A stretch of 64,000 nucleotides of DNA, from contig JASJZC010000007.1 in assembly GCA_037178855.1 (NCBI GenBank), positions 6,510,001-6,574,000 on the forward strand, in the 5' to 3' direction. This document shows, piece by piece, positions 10,802-23,631 of this stretch. The stretch comes from Oscheius sp. JU75 (lineage: Eukaryota; Nematoda; Chromadorea; Rhabditida; Rhabditidae). The notes beneath the pieces are model-generated. The model saw only the letters and a program-made list of their open reading frames with translations, searched no databases and had not been told where the DNA came from. A program made the position numbers and the translations under genes. How positions within the stretch are numbered: position 1 is the stretch's first letter; each line of letters begins with the position of its first letter.

Positions 10802-13800
10802 AATATTTAGACAGGGAAATAGACTAATGTCATTTGAGGGAAAGTCGTCGGCGAGATCGAATGATATCGGGGGTCAAAATACGTGTTCTCAATTGTGGGC
10901 GTATGTCCTTTCTCTCTCTCACAACCAGGTCACTTTCACCTCAACCTCCATCTCCCTTTCGCCGTTTCGGCAAACGGTCTTTAAAACAAATTATGTAGAA
11001 AAAGACGAAGAACAGGTTATTCTTTTTTCTTTTGATCATAAATTAGTTCGTTTCTGACTGTGAAAAATAGCAAGTTCAGCCGTTCGCAATCACATTTACA
11101 AAAATGAGAAGGAGGAACTTGATCACCCCATCATTTTTCATACTGTCTGTTACTGAATAGACTTTGACCGACACCTCGTCACATTCCCCTCTGCTTATCA
11201 CTGTACACGCGGCTTCGATCACCATCAAACAAACTACGCTTGTACGTTTCCAAGTCCGGTCCTTGTGTTGTTTTTTCCTCCATTTTTGTTCGCGCATTTT
11301 GCAGGGATCAAAGCGCATTCTTAGAGTGAAGCTCCCTAGAACAACCGGTTATCATGTTCTCGCTCGCTGACGTTAAAAGACTTACGCACAGTCCTCGAGG
11401 AGGTCTCCTTCTAGTAAACAGTAGTTTTCCGACACTTTTGACACTCTGATCCGTCTGCTCCAAAGCGATTGATCTCTGAAACTTTTAGCTATCTATTCTC
11501 TCTCTCATGTTGGCTCAGCTCTTATGATGGGGGATTTCCAGAAAACAAACGTGCTTATCACACATACTTCAGACGCTGCAGACTTTCTTCATCATTTTAT
11601 CCCTGGCCTCGTGTAGTAGTGGTCCGCCCCTTCCTGTTATGTGTTTCATCATGTTCGCCTCCGCTACCACCACGCTTGGCTCATGTTATAGCCTCATGCC
11701 TATCGGTTTTATACGTTTGTCTTGAGCGTCTTCTTTCAGCTGGCTTTCTCTCCCTGCATCGAATGGACTCCCTGCGGCCCTTTTTGCTCTCGTCTCCCCG
11801 CCAGTTGCGTGGGCAAGGCATGGTTGGCCGAGAGCCAAACGAAATCAATAGTGTCCTGACGCAAAGGGCAGCCCGCCGAAAAACTTGCGGCGTTCTTTAC
11901 AGCCGGCTGTCCCGACACACACGCACTCACCGGAAACACGCCCGTTGTGGCCGCTTTCAGCAGAATAATGATCGCCTTTTGTTGTTTATCATCATTATTA
12001 TTAGCGCCTTTCCGTCGAGTTACATTGCTTCCTGTTAATTATGACCAGACTGATCCCTCTCCCGCGTTTCGAAATATAATCCTGTTGAGCCTTATCCTTT
12101 ATTCATGGACATGACATCAGTCTAAAATTCTCTCCAAATAATTGGCTTCCATGTTGTAATCGCCGCTTAACCATCCTATTTATATGCGCGTCCCAGGTAC
12201 TTGTTACAAAGAGCGTTGAAGCCGTTGGGCATGTAAACAGTAGACACCATTGTAACGCATACACAACCTTCTGGCGAACTAAAGCGCTTGACATCATGTG
12301 TTATAAATAAGTCGATACCTTTCGCAACAATTCTTCTTTCGGCCAAAACATCGTGAAAGGGGATGCACATCACATGTCAGTTTTCTTCTTCTATTCTTGC
12401 CCCCTGTCTCATGTCTAATCATGCGTGTTGTACTGTTTGAACCTGTCACCTAACTGTACTCAGACGGCTTCTAAACTTATCACTTGCACTTTCTAGTACA
12501 AGCCTTTTCGTATTATGTGCCTTGTGAATAGTGCAAGTGCAATCCCGTCTGCGTTTTCCATTAAAGTCGGCTTGTCCAGGAGAGAGAGGCACCGCCCACC
12601 CCCAAGAGACTAGACTTCCTTTTTCTGACGTGGACCTCCGCTCGTTTTTTCTCACTTTCTCTTAATCGGACGTTCTCACAAATCTAATTTACCTCTTTTC
12701 AGCGCAATGTGACGTCTCTTCATCTCACAAATCAGTAATCATATACGTCTTTCGCGAAAAAGGCGAGCTGTACTTTTGAATCATAATAACGGGGAATGTT
12801 TTCAGTTTATAAAATTCCCGTTACTGGCGAGCGGCAAACTTGTCCTTTCGACTGTTTTTTTTTGCTCTGTTGGTTTCTTGTTTTTGGTCATAATGGTGAG
12901 TCAGACTATTAACAAAGCAATCCGCTCTTTCAGATTTTCGCGCTCAAACTTCGGGTGTTAGCCGGACGCTAGAGTAGTTTCAACTCTACGGGACAAGATT
13001 TCGGTTCTCTACTCTTCTTTCGCAAACTCGACGATTCTCTCAACTATCAAGTCATCAAGAGGATATATTAGCTCTATTTCAATTGCTATGGATCTTGGAC
13101 GCCTTCTTTTATATTTTTTGGCTTCTGCCCCTATAACTTTCCTAAACCTCTTTGTTCCAGATTCATCTTCTCCTTTCTTTTGATAGATTCGGCTAGACAA
13201 AGAGGGTACCATCTACGGTAGAAAAGAAAAACGGTTTTTAATGTAGGGGGATACTTTTTCATGACCTTAGCGCGCTCTATCTCTCTCTCTCTCAAAAACA
13301 GGGGTCCTCGGTATGCCTCATTTTTGTCAAGTCTACGCTATCCCGGTGTTGTATTGTTCTTTTTACTTGTCTGACATCCTTCTAAGGTTTTGCGAGTCTT
13401 CATATCCTGCTGGCCTCGAATTGTTCATATTTTCTTTCCTCGAAATTACGGCTACGTGACAGCATGGACAGGGACTCGCTGGCGCGTCTTTCTCAAGATA
13501 TCTTCTTCCAAAATACGAGTCAATTGCTCTTCCCCACCCTTAGGCACTGATACTCTGTGCTCTCCCCAGATTGCTCCAAATGTGTTGATTGTATTTGCTA
13601 GAAGATTTTCTTGAGAAAGAATTAGCTTCCGCGGGTATGGAAACTTAATGAAGATGTCTTTTTTTAATGTTTTTATTGTTGACACGGAGAGTGATACTTG
13701 AGAAGAGGCGACACAAACATCAACAAGTCATAAAAATCAAAGAACAGCAAGAATGGGTGTTCTTTGAAGGAAGACTGCCTAGGCACAAACAAGCTGAAAG

Positions 13801-14576
13801 ATTACATATCTGACAGACGAACAAGAAAATCATTTGTCAGTCTAGTTAACAGCAGTAACCTACTCTGTAGCATGTAACTTAATAGGTGCTAAGCATTGAA
13901 GACATTAGGATTGTATATTTTATTAGCCACGAAGAGGAAATAAAGACTAGCGATACGTAGCAATAAACGTTAATTAACAATATTTATACATCTAATTTGA
14001 ACATATATACATAGCATGTTTAAATGAAAACATTGCGTAGTATTTTAGACCTCAACCGGATAACTCCCCGTTACTATGAAACAGAAACGGCGTTGATAAA
14101 TTACAGTTTTGACTTATGGCATAGTGCCAGTTTCTGTAAGCTCGCTCCCTTCACTTGCTGTTTTGCTTTTTCTAGCCTTACTGAATGTCTCGGACCTACG
14201 TGTTGAACGCATTTGTACCAGTTCAACACAGAATTCCAGAAAAGGTAACGCGTCTGCTCTCAAGGGAGCAGCTTTACCAATTCGAAGTTTGCGCACTGAA
14301 GCAATTGGATTCAGTGTTGGGATTTGGCTGCGTGAGTGATCGATAGTAGCTAGGCCTATGCCATTCGCATTCTCGCTCAAGACCTTTCATGTTAGGTACC
14401 CTCCGCTTTTATCTGTCCTTCCTGCTCATTTCCATGACTGTTCAACAATTTTCCTTCATTTCGCATGTCGAGCTATTGAATTGATGCACTCTCTGTCATG
14501 CACTAAGGCTAATTACTTCCTCGGCTCTTATTCGCCAGCTTCAAACTTGGTGTTTTACTTTTAAGCTTGGGGGAAG
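10802..14576. other. 3.8-kb gene-poor stretch upstream of synaptogyrin
   Basis: No exon chain with family resemblance was found on either strand. It contains short CT-rich tracts (for example near 13275-13293) and a few open frames of 60-190 codons without flanking splice signals, including 11469-12038 (+), and 13009-13212 and 13452-13685 (-). Its size and position suggest cis-regulatory DNA for the neuronal gene sng-1; that is inference. An 11-base C run lies just before it at 10552-10562. Confidence 0.4.
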
Positions 14577-15595
14577 ATGGAAAACATTAAAGCCTACGGT
14601 GCAGGGCTAGCAGGAGGGCAGTTTGATAAAAATACATTCTTCAAGAAACCGACCGTCATCTTCAAGTGTGCCGGTTTGGTAGGGAAACCTTATCTCCCAA
14701 TCATCATTAATTGCCAGCTCTTTGGTATCATTCTCTGGTACTGCATTTCCAAGGGAGGATGGCATCGACTTAGTGGCAGCACGCACCACCAGGTTTGGTC
14801 TTGTTCTCTTCCTGGAAAGTCGATCAAGAGTGCGCGGAAGAAGGTTCCTATGGCTACGCGTGACCTATTAATCAAATTAACTGGCACGATGAAAGTTGTT
14901 TTAGGTCTGTCTCTATGGATCTAGCGCATCAACATGTTCCTTCGCCTCTGCCCTTGGATTCTTTGCCGTAGTCGGAGCTGCATTGTTGCTCTTTAGCGAC
15001 GCTCGTTTCGATAACATCAGTTCGGTTCCTACTAGGAAACGTGTGATCCTTGCGGATCTGATAGTCTCAGGTAGCTGCTTTTGATTTTGCTTAAAACTTT
15101 TACAGGATGCTTCGCTGTCATATATCTTATCGGCTTTTTCACTTTCTGGTCTAAGCTCGGATCCTTGGAGATCGATGAACCTGTCAGGACAGGCTATGTG
15201 AAACTTGGAGTCTTAATGTCGTTATTCAGTTTGGGAGCCTGGGTAAAACTTTTAGTTTCCTACAAAATAAGGTCATTCAGGGTGGTGCTGCTTTCTTCGC
15301 CTGGCGTAGACACGAAGAGGGAGCTGCTGATGCTTTCCATGAGAACTTTGACAATCACTTTGCGGGAGTCTCGAGCGATGTTCAGGAAGGATATGGCTAT
15401 GGAGGAAATTCGGACGGTAACTCTCTTACTTGTTAAGGATATCCTATTTCAGGTATCGGTGCTATCGGAGTCGGAAGCACATCCTACCAAGCTGGAGGAC
15501 CAGCCATGCCAAACATTCCGCAACAGGTACCACAACAACAACAGCAACAACCACCTTCGAATCCCTATGTGAACAGTCAGGGATATGGCTACTAA
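14577..15595 (+). CDS. sng-1: Synaptogyrin
   Basis: Four-pass membrane protein of synaptic vesicles (MARVEL domain). Six exons, 14577-14678, 14718-14792, 14905-15070, 15106-15242, 15281-15416 and 15453-15595, join without phase conflict into 252 residues. The N-terminus MENIKAYGAGLAGGQFDKNT with FFKKPTVIFK is nearly diagnostic. TM1 is CAGLLFGIILWYCIS, the lumenal loop holds CLYGSSASTCSF, TM2 FASALGFFAVVGAALLLF, then ISSVPTRKRVILADLIVSG, TM3 and TM4. The C-terminal tail is Gly/Gln/Pro/Tyr-rich (a run of six Gln) and ends NSQGYGY, as in synaptogyrin tails. In C. elegans the single orthologue is neuronal; expression here is inferred. Confidence 0.95.
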
Positions 15596-16000
15596 TCCCC
15601 GTATTAGCTTATTCACTTTATAGGATATTTGTAATAAGCAACTTATAAACAAAACGCCTTAGCAACGCGAAGCAATATATGGCTGTAAACGTAGTACTAT
15701 TTATTGTGAATGAAGTTTTAAAGCGACTATAGATTTCTCAAGAGACGGCTCATATCGATAGAAGCGACAAGAGGTCCTCCACAGGGTGCTGATATGTATG
15801 CGGAGCTCTTCATTCGCCCGAAATACTCTCATCCCGTCTATCTGCTCACTCTATCTCTTAGTCCTGTTCTACTGATCACTAAGCTGGAAGTGTTAAGTAG
15901 TGTCACTACTATCACTTCCGTGTCCGTTGATAGTTGTCCGCTGCTTAACATCAAAAGCTTAATTAACATTTATTTACAAGAGATCATCATTCTGTATGTA
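15596..16000. other. Convergent spacer between synaptogyrin and the channel gene
   Basis: AT-rich 3' flanking DNA of two converging genes. I see no gene. An open frame at 15794-16018 (+) overlaps the 3' end of the channel gene and has no splice or family support. Confidence 0.5.
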
Positions 16001-18393
16001 TTAAAAATCGTTCATTAGTAAATGCCTGCTAAAGATTTGACTTCGACGCTTCTGAGGAACTTGGCCTAATACTTTCAAGCTCCTCGCCCTACTGGTATTC
16101 GATGCCTTGGAGGTTGTACTAGAGGCTCGACGCACTAAAAACATCCCGTTTAAGGTAAAGATATCCACTTACAGATATTTCGATTGCCACGTGCGCTCGT
16201 GAAATCATCTAATATGAAAGATGGTTGTGACTGGACACGAGCATTTTGGTCTCCTATTTCGTCTGGGATATCCAATGCCGGCTGTCTTTTCAGGCGCGGG
16301 AAGATCCGCTCAAAAGTCTGGCTGGTATTCTTGACGACATTTTCTGAAAATCTCTGATTTTGGAATGGAGGTCAAAATACCTTCATCATCGGAAATCTTA
16401 ACAGTGTGATCGGGTAAAGGGTGTCTGGAATTAGTAGTTTTAGAATTAATTTTCTTTACAAATCATACGGTTTCTCATTAGCGTCATCAGGATTAGAAGT
16501 TGAGTTATCACCAGACATTAAATCGTATACTTCTTTATTTGGATACCTGAAAATAATGAGAAATGAGAAAAAAAAGCGAAATTTGGTCGAGATGCGGGGA
16601 GAAGCATAGAGTCGCAGACTGATTCGAAGAGAATCTGTTATCTGCGGATATTTGGATTATCTCTATACATCCTGCTGTCTAAAACATCATTTGCGGGGAC
16701 TGATTTTCCATGACGCACAGTCGCGATGGTCGGAAAGACTGTTCACAAAAGTCGATCTACTTTTGCCTCCCACAAGTGTAGAAATTAATAATTTCCAGCT
16801 TTGCTTCAGTGTCAAGCAGATGTTTCGACGAAAAAAGAACGAGACTGCTAACCGTTTGCTCCTATAGATGTGAACCAGAGTAGATTTCCTTCTCTGTTTT
16901 GGATCATACTTCTTCTTAGGTTCTGAATGAAGAACGGTAACGAACAACATAAAAGTGAACACCTGGTGCCATGATGAACGGGGTCGAAATGTCCTCCGTG
17001 GCAATGGGCTCAAGGTGTGCCGGCTTATCTGAAGAAACAAATATATGTATTTAAGGATTCCATGACTACTGTATATACCTGGAATGTCTTCCGGCACATC
17101 TTTTGTTAATCCCTGAACTACGAGCTTGAATAAGAAGACAAAGGTTTCCATCAGAGTGACACAGCTACACCCGAGAAACAGAGATGTACCACCTCCTATT
17201 AAAGCTGAAAACAGATTTTGGATGATGCACGTGAAACTCACACAGAACATCAACAATAGTCATTTTCCTTGTCTCTTCGTACACCATGATGTTTGCAGCA
17301 TATTCTATAGTAATCGAAGTAATGTTATGTCTATTCTTCAATGACGAAAACGTCTTTTTGTGTCGGACTTCTTTGCAAGATGGAAAACAATAAAAATCTG
17401 TCAAGTTTACTGTTTTGTTTTACTCTGTCTACCGACCATTAGGGTCGAGTCCTATAGTCGTCACAAGGAGTTTCCGCTTTGTGGTCTCGCAATTTTTATA
17501 GCTGTACGTCAGATTAGGTGCCTTGTGGACCCAATTTAATTCATTCCAGTCTTTTACACAGCGTGATCTTGTGCTATTCAGACGTAAAATCTAAAATGGC
17601 TATTGATTTTTATAACAGACAGACGAAATATCGTAAAATGTGGCAACTTACCCACTTGAGATGGCTCCATGAAGACGAAATGAGAACGGGCTGATCGTAA
17701 AGGGATTCTTTCGGATTCTTCCATGCTAAAGTAAGCATCTAAAACAGTTTTCTATGGTATGGAATTACAAAACCTTTACCTGCACACAATATTTGCAGGA
17801 TAAGTCTAGCTTTATTATTCTTTGGCAAGATGCTTTCCGTAATACACTTTTGAGAATCATTTATATTGTTATTTAACAGTCTAAAGTGAAATGGATGAGT
17901 AGAAGAGCTTCTTTTACCGAGCATTGCACAAAACGATATTCAAATGAGATTTTTGAGAAGAAATTGATGATATTTTTTGAAATGTAACTGCCTTAGAATA
18001 GTTTATTAATAGTTGACCGCTCTGAAAGATCGCTTTCTTCAAACATTAGCTGTTTCCTCACAAAAACCATGTAGAAAACTAGACAGGTACAAACGACTAG
18101 CACCCAAAATGTTAATGAGATCCATGTTCTCGATAGAAATATTCGAATCTGGAAACTCTTCTTGACTGTTTCCATAACCAGATTACCATTCCATGAAAAG
18201 TAGTGAGACTCGTAAAGTTTTTACTTTCCTCTTCGCATATTTCGAGATAAATGTTTTCTCCATCTGGGAGATCATCAATTTCTTCGAGAAGCCGGGCTTC
18301 TGAAACATAGGCTGAAAAAATGAAAATAACATGCTCACCTTCCGCTTCCGTCAGATTTAAAAAAGAGACAACGGAAGTCCGTCGTGCAGCCAT
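16001..18393 (-). CDS. DEG/ENaC (degenerin-like) channel subunit with short extracellular loop
   Basis: Amiloride-sensitive-type cation channel subunit of the plasma membrane. Exons read: 18339-18393, 18187-18311, about 18090-18148, about 17918-17988, 17780-17880, 17656-17738, 17437-17590, 17242-17397, 17079-17204, 16963-17028, 16876-16922, 16469-16546, 16381-16424, 16173-16343, 16001-16134. N-terminus has TTFHGM before TM1 (WISLTFWVLVVCTCLVFYMV). After TM1 comes LNIVLCNAR, a weak match to the family FPAVTICN motif. The cysteine-rich end keeps CFPSCKEV. TM2 is diagnostic: IGGGTSLFLGCSCVTLMETF. A long basic, Ser/Thr-rich cytoplasmic tail follows. The extracellular part is only about 170-180 residues, against 350 or more usually. 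The joins after exon 3 and after exon 11 are not resolved, so some loop or tail sequence may be missing from this model. Confidence 0.83.
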
Positions 18394-18687
18394 GCGTCTC
18401 TGACGGAATGTCAGCCCGTATTCTGCTAGCGAGCAGGGTATGATTTACATCTGATAAGATGTTATCAGCGTTGGTTGGTTTAATCTGAATCACAGAAGGC
18501 TAAAAAGAGGAAAAAGAGAACTTTGTCTTCGCTTTCGATGGATTCTTTCTAATGACGTTTTGGTTGTTTTTGGTTCAAAACAAAACTGTCCATAATGTTC
18601 AAATGATTACCGGTGAGCCACAAGCTCGCAACCGGGACGGGCATTGTTTGATTACCATCATCGTACGCGACTCTCCCGTGATATATT

Positions 18688-19075
18688 TTGTCTCTATTCG
18701 TGATAAACGAGACCATCCTTATCCATACTTTTGTCTTGCTAATATTATCAAAAGCTATCGTCGTTCTTTCTATTCATGTTGCTATTTTCCGCTGCAAAAA
18801 CTGTCACGACAATTTGCTGGCTTTAGCTCAAGTTCCGTTGAACGATGCATTCAACGTGACAGGGACCGAATATGAATTATTTGAGATTGAACCGTATCTA
18901 CTTATAACACAATACTGCTCTGATGTAAGTAACCTTTTCAAAATTAGATAATGATAACGTCTAGGAGGTGAAGAAGCAAAAAAAGAATCAATCTACAACC
19001 TGTGACTTCCGAGAAAACCTATGTCTTAAGCACCATACCTCTGGCCACTGGAACGATCCCAAATATGGAAAATGA
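18688..19075 (+). CDS. Possible small secreted cysteine-containing protein
   Basis: Exon 18688-18924 ends at a GT donor (gatGTAAGT) and exon 18965-19075 starts after a CTAG acceptor; the two join in phase 0. The start is uncertain. The reading has a hydrophobic N-terminal stretch (LIHTFVLLILSKAIVVLSI), then FRCKNCHDNLLALAQV, further cysteines, and ends HTSGHWNDPKYGK. I do not recognise the family. It lies between the divergent starts of the channel gene and the tetraspanin gene. An upstream exon may replace the start used here. Confidence 0.35.
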
Positions 19076-19861
19076 ATGTTCACATAAATGAATTTGGATC
19101 GAGAGCCACTGGGTGTTATTTTTTCTTTTTGAAAATCCTGAGAGGAACAAAAAACAAAATGATAACAACTACAACATCGTATAGCATCACGAGCTAAACG
19201 GCTCGCTTTTTGCGGTTGGGTTGATTCGAAACGTGGAGATAACACGAAAGCTACCACTTGTAGTGTTATACATGAGTGGTGTTCAAACTCCGAAGTTAAC
19301 CCAATACAACTATTGATCTTAGCTCTGTATGTAATCTGTCTTAATCTCAGCCTGAGAACTGTTTGCAATATGATTGTTTCGACAGATGGAGAGTTTCTCT
19401 ATAGTTGACAGTTGTATTATCTACTTGCATGTGCCTCTTTCACTGTAAACTCTTGAAACCGAGCAGGAAAAGTTCGAAACCCGGAAGGAACATTGATTAC
19501 CGAAAAAGAGTAAATAGAGAGATAAGACAAAGCTGTCTTGCTGAAGTTGTCTTTTTTTTCTGCTTGTAATTTGAGGACGAGTTCAGTTCCATTGAGTGCC
19601 AGCTCGCACAAGTTGAATCTGACCCAGTACTGTTTGTCTATTCGCCGACACTGTGTACCTAAGGCGCCAGCCGCAGAAATGGCGACTCTGAGGAGAGTGT
19701 CTGTGACCCTCAGCTGTCTTTCCTCAGTATCTGCTCTTTCTCATAGCACTCGTTCCTTTTGATAAGTCACGCTATCCGCGGCGGAGCCGCTATTGTAGTT
19801 TGCGTGAGCAATCTCTGCCGTTCCGTCTCTACCTAACTAACCGTTCCTACTCCTAATCGTT
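19076..19861. other. Spacer upstream of the first tetraspanin
   Basis: No gene recognised. Minus-strand open frames at 18988-19368 and 19417-19611 lack splice sites and family resemblance. Probably promoter DNA of the tetraspanin gene. Confidence 0.4.
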
Positions 19862-21053
19862 ATGAAGCAGCAGACTCCCTGGTTTATCAGCTTCCTTCGA
19901 GGCGTTTCGGTCTTTCTCATATCCTTGAGCATGGTAAGTATTTGTTAGAAACTTCAATCTGTATAGCTCGCCTCAATCGGTATCATTGGCTTTGCCATGC
20001 AGTTCTTGGTTGAACTCGGGTTTATTGGACCGGTCATCGGCACCAACTCGCCTTTCTACATCTCGGCAGTCACTACCCTCTCAGGAGTTGTGACCTTTGT
20101 TATGACACCTCTCGGTTTCTTTTCCATGATAACCTCGAAGAAAACGATGATGTTATCTGTAAGTTAGCTTACGATGTTAAGCAAACGTTGGTTGTTTTCA
20201 GTACTGCGTGATCATGATTTTCGTGATAGCAATGTGTTTTTACTCTGCAACGATAGCACATTCATTAAAAGCTGAGGTACACGCATCTTCTAAAAGATAA
20301 TTTTGAACCAATTAGATCGAAGAGGGTGACATGGAAAAGTGGATGGCCACAAGTTTGCGTGAAGAATATGGGCATCCTTACGGAGATAGTGTTGACAAGG
20401 CATGGGATCGACTACAGCAAGACGTAAGAGCGTGAAGAACATTGCCAATAATATAGCTTAGATGAACTGCTGCGGAGTGAGGAAACCGAATGGGTCGGAG
20501 TGGCTGACGACCATGTGGTACAAGTCGCACACCAGGTATATCTGAACCAGCAACTCTTTGAGAGCCATTCACTCAGTCATCCACGAGCTCGTGTTCCTCT
20601 CAGCTGTTGTGCTACTTGTGACGACATCCACGTTTCGTACTGTACCGCCGTAAGTATGCAAATGCAGGGTAGTGACCTCGAAAACGTCGCATTCTTTAAC
20701 AGCACCGCGGGCCAGAAGGACATCGAAGATCAACGGACTTGCTTGAAAGGTATGCGTTATTGTAATTCAAATCAAGGTTATTTTCAGCAAGTGAGTTCTG
20801 TTCCAGTGCTGACAGTGCAGTCGCCAACGAGGGTGTATGTACTGGGCAGGCTGTTCCACCACGCGGTCTTCCACGAGCCATTTTTCAGCACAATCAGGCC
20901 TGCTACCCTGTTCTCTCCGAAAAACTGATCTCCAGCATGGAAGCTTTCACATTTGTAGATAGTCTCTTTGCTTTTATTTGTCTTCTCTGTTGCCTTAGTT
21001 GGACCATCCTTTCTCTCCTTACTCACTATTCCTATCACTCGATCAATCACTGA
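19862..21053 (+). CDS. Tetraspanin
   Basis: Four-pass membrane organiser protein. Exons 19862-19933, 19967-20158, 20202-20276, 20316-20423, 20462-20535, 20577-20749 and 20788-21053 join in frame to 319 residues. TM1 follows a short tail (MKQQTPWFISFLRGVSVFLI). The large extracellular loop begins about residue 113 and carries the hallmark MNCCGVRK (about 150) and PLSCC further on, plus additional cysteines (CSSADSAVANEGVC, ACYPVL). TM4 is FVDSLFAFICLLCCLSW, and the cytosolic tail is short (ending HSINH). An 18-nt GT...AG stretch at 20650-20667 looks like an intron but is too short and is read through in frame. Ligand and partners cannot be told from sequence. Confidence 0.92.
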
Positions 21054-21417
21054 TACTTTGACTATTTATGTTTACGACGGGTTCGCGTGTATCTCGGTTA
21101 AGCAGCACATTAAATCATCTTCATTAAAAATTTGTTCCATATAAGTAAATATTTGTACACGTAAGATCGTCCTTTGGGAAAGTATACCGAAACTAAAGTG
21201 AAAATGGTCTTTAGCTCTTAGAGACACTTAGAAATCGTTGGCACGTGAAACAGAACACAGGACCAGGAAAGATAACGCAATATTGCAGCCCGCAAAAAGA
21301 GTAAGCTTGAAGAAGCCTCTATATACAATCTAGTCAAAACTATAAAGTTGACTAGATATATGACCAGGAGGGAAAGAGAAATCAAAGACAGTTCTTTGGG
21401 GGAAATAAAAGGACCCG
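21054..21417. other. Convergent spacer with a short hairpin
   Basis: Lies between the 3' ends of the tetraspanin and the RING-finger gene. It contains an inverted repeat with 10-bp arms, atctagtcaa at 21328-21337 and ttgactagat at 21348-21357, with a 10-base loop. No gene seen. Confidence 0.5.
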
Positions 21418-23631
21418 TTAGTAGAATCGGACGAGTTTGCTCGTAGCGCCTGTTTTGAAGTCGTTATCCTGCTTATCTATCACTGCTCGACACATCGGGC
21501 AAGTGTGCTCCTTATCCAGCCAGGTATCGATGCAGCTGTGACAGAACATATGCGAGCACGAGAGCTGAAACTTCATTGTGTCAAAAAACATTTGAAAGTA
21601 CCTTGGTCGGCGAGGCTAAGCGATCGTGACAGATGGAACACATTCCAGCTTCTTCAATTTCGGCCGAAGTCGGCTTAACGCCATAATTCGAAACCTTAAA
21701 AAAAATCTTATTTTCAATACACAGGGTTACCTCAAAGAGACGTCGAATAGACTGATACATCACCGTCCCGATTACGTAGATTTCTCGACACTGAAATGAG
21801 AAATATAAATCAACGGTATGCAATGAATGTGCCTTCAAGCCTACGTAGGTCGATGCGAGGCCGACGTCAACAATAGCGTATGAATCCGGACTGTCGCCTA
21901 AGAAGTAATAGACCCATTGAATGGCAGGTACTATGCAGCGGTAAAACTGAAACGGTTTGTAGAAATGAATTGCAAATGTTACCTGCGACATATACTCAGT
22001 CGACTGGAAGTTCCTCCGCTTCTGATGAGGAGATATGAACGGAAGCATAACGATGATCAGTTTCATCAACACAGTCACCAACTTGACAAAATTGTCCGTC
22101 AAGATGATAATCAACAGGGTATACGTGAAACCGTGGTAGTTATTGCCCTTCACATTGGAATGAATAAAAATTAGGCATTCTACCTACTGCATATTGGAAG
22201 GAGAGCACTTTGCAAATGTTGTAGTCGTCTACTGGAGCGATAATGTTCGATGTCGCTATAAGGCCAATCACGAGTCCGACAGTCATTGTTGCCCGCTGCT
22301 GGAAGCTAGGTCGACCTGAATGATTCAAGTAAAAAATAAATGTTAGATGAACTACCTGCCGCTACGACCGCTTGTATGTATCCGTCACATATCATAAAAC
22401 AGAAAATACCAGTAATGAGGCGAATGAGATCCCCGTAGTTGTCGATGACAGCTTTTAAGGCGAATAAGATGACGAATGGAACAAGAGTCGCAAAGTAGGT
22501 ACATATCTGAATAGGAGTTTTTAAAGGAAACGATAGATGAGATGGCCATTCCCACATGCACAATATATAGCGGAAGGGACTTATTGAGCGCGACTAAGCA
22601 CAGACACTACGACAAGAACCTCTTCTAGAAGTGCCCGCGGAGCAGCAGGATCTGCTCCTGTGGTTAGCCCTAAGCTGTCAAGAACTTCCGTGGCTTCATC
22701 TGGCGACGGGAGCCTAATGGAAGGGATATCAATTGACTGATATGACACTTCCTGCTCCGGTTCCCAAAATAAGAAAGGTAAAAAAGCTATTAGCAGTATT
22801 CTCACCGTTTGTGCTCCTTCGTTCTGACTGATTGTCTGACGTAATCGGGCAAACTGTGCTCTCGCTCGTTCTGTATCGTTGGTGCCTGGAAGGAAGGTTG
22901 TAAAAATGAAAAGTAGTCGAAAAATAACCATGACTGGCTTCTTCACCATCCTCGTCGGGAATTTCCGGAGCTCGGCTGGAATCACCGCTGTTACGTTCGC
23001 TCATATCTGCAACAGGAATCATAAGAAATATTAAATCAATACGAACCAATATGAATCTGACCGGAACGACGATTGGCGTAGGCGTGCATCAAGACCTCGC
23101 TGGCCGCTGCTTGGACACGCTGGAAAATGATCATTTAAACGGTTTTGAACTCCGAATCATCACAACTCACATTCATGATGTCAGCTACAACTTCTTCAGC
23201 GAGACGATATTCTGCAGAGTTCACGGGTGATCTACCACCGTGGCTGCCGCGCACAGCGCTGCTAGATGTTTCTATGAAGCTTGACCAGAAAAATGGTCCA
23301 GTTTGCCAGAAATTTAGGGAAGGTCTGATTAGCAAACTGACAATCTTCACATATAACAGGTTTAGAGCCCAGATTGGAAGAGCTAGAACAATTGCAAGAG
23401 AGCTAGAAGAACCTATATAGAGACCAGTGTGTGGCATCGTGACTCTTTATCTATCAGCTGGGACTATCAATTGCAAAAAAGATGGGCTACACCAGTCAGA
23501 CAAACATGGAGCCAACAAAATAATTATTAAAGTTATTATCTTACCTCTTGAAGAGACCTCGGTATCAAAAGCTCCCTGCTTTCCATTATTTCCTGACCAA
23601 ACGAGTTTGATGAGGATTCTTGAGGTTCCAT
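21418..23631 (-). CDS. Multi-pass membrane RING-finger E3 ligase, RNFT1/2 type
   Basis: Predicted ER-type ubiquitin ligase. Exons (high to low): about 23542-23631, 23171 to about 23270, 23047-23119, 22929-23006, 22806-22885, 22620-22751, 22356-22506, 22188-22315, 21983-22147, 21845-21946, 21731-21790, 21602-21694, 21418-21564. A long acidic, Ser-rich N-terminal part (starting MEPQESSSNSFGQE) precedes several membrane segments, for example FATLVPFVILFALKAV and TYTLLIIILTDNFVKLVTVL. The C-terminus is a C3HC4 RING: CSICHDRL, CSHMFCHSCIDTWLDKEHTC, PMCR, ending KLVRFY. This order matches RNFT1/RNFT2. ATG lies 3 bases after a TTTTCAG acceptor, suggesting trans-splicing. The join of the first two exons is not resolved. 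Confidence 0.87.

Noticed and set aside
11469..12038. A 189-codon plus-strand open frame
   Set aside because: Composition is Ser/Arg/Cys-rich and random-looking, with no splice sites or family resemblance.
13009..13685. Two minus-strand open frames that could be exons of one gene
   Set aside because: No good donor links them and neither resembles a known family; kept only as a remote possibility.
20650..20667. An 18-nt GT...AG intron inside tetraspanin exon 6
   Set aside because: Too short to splice, and the sequence reads through in frame.
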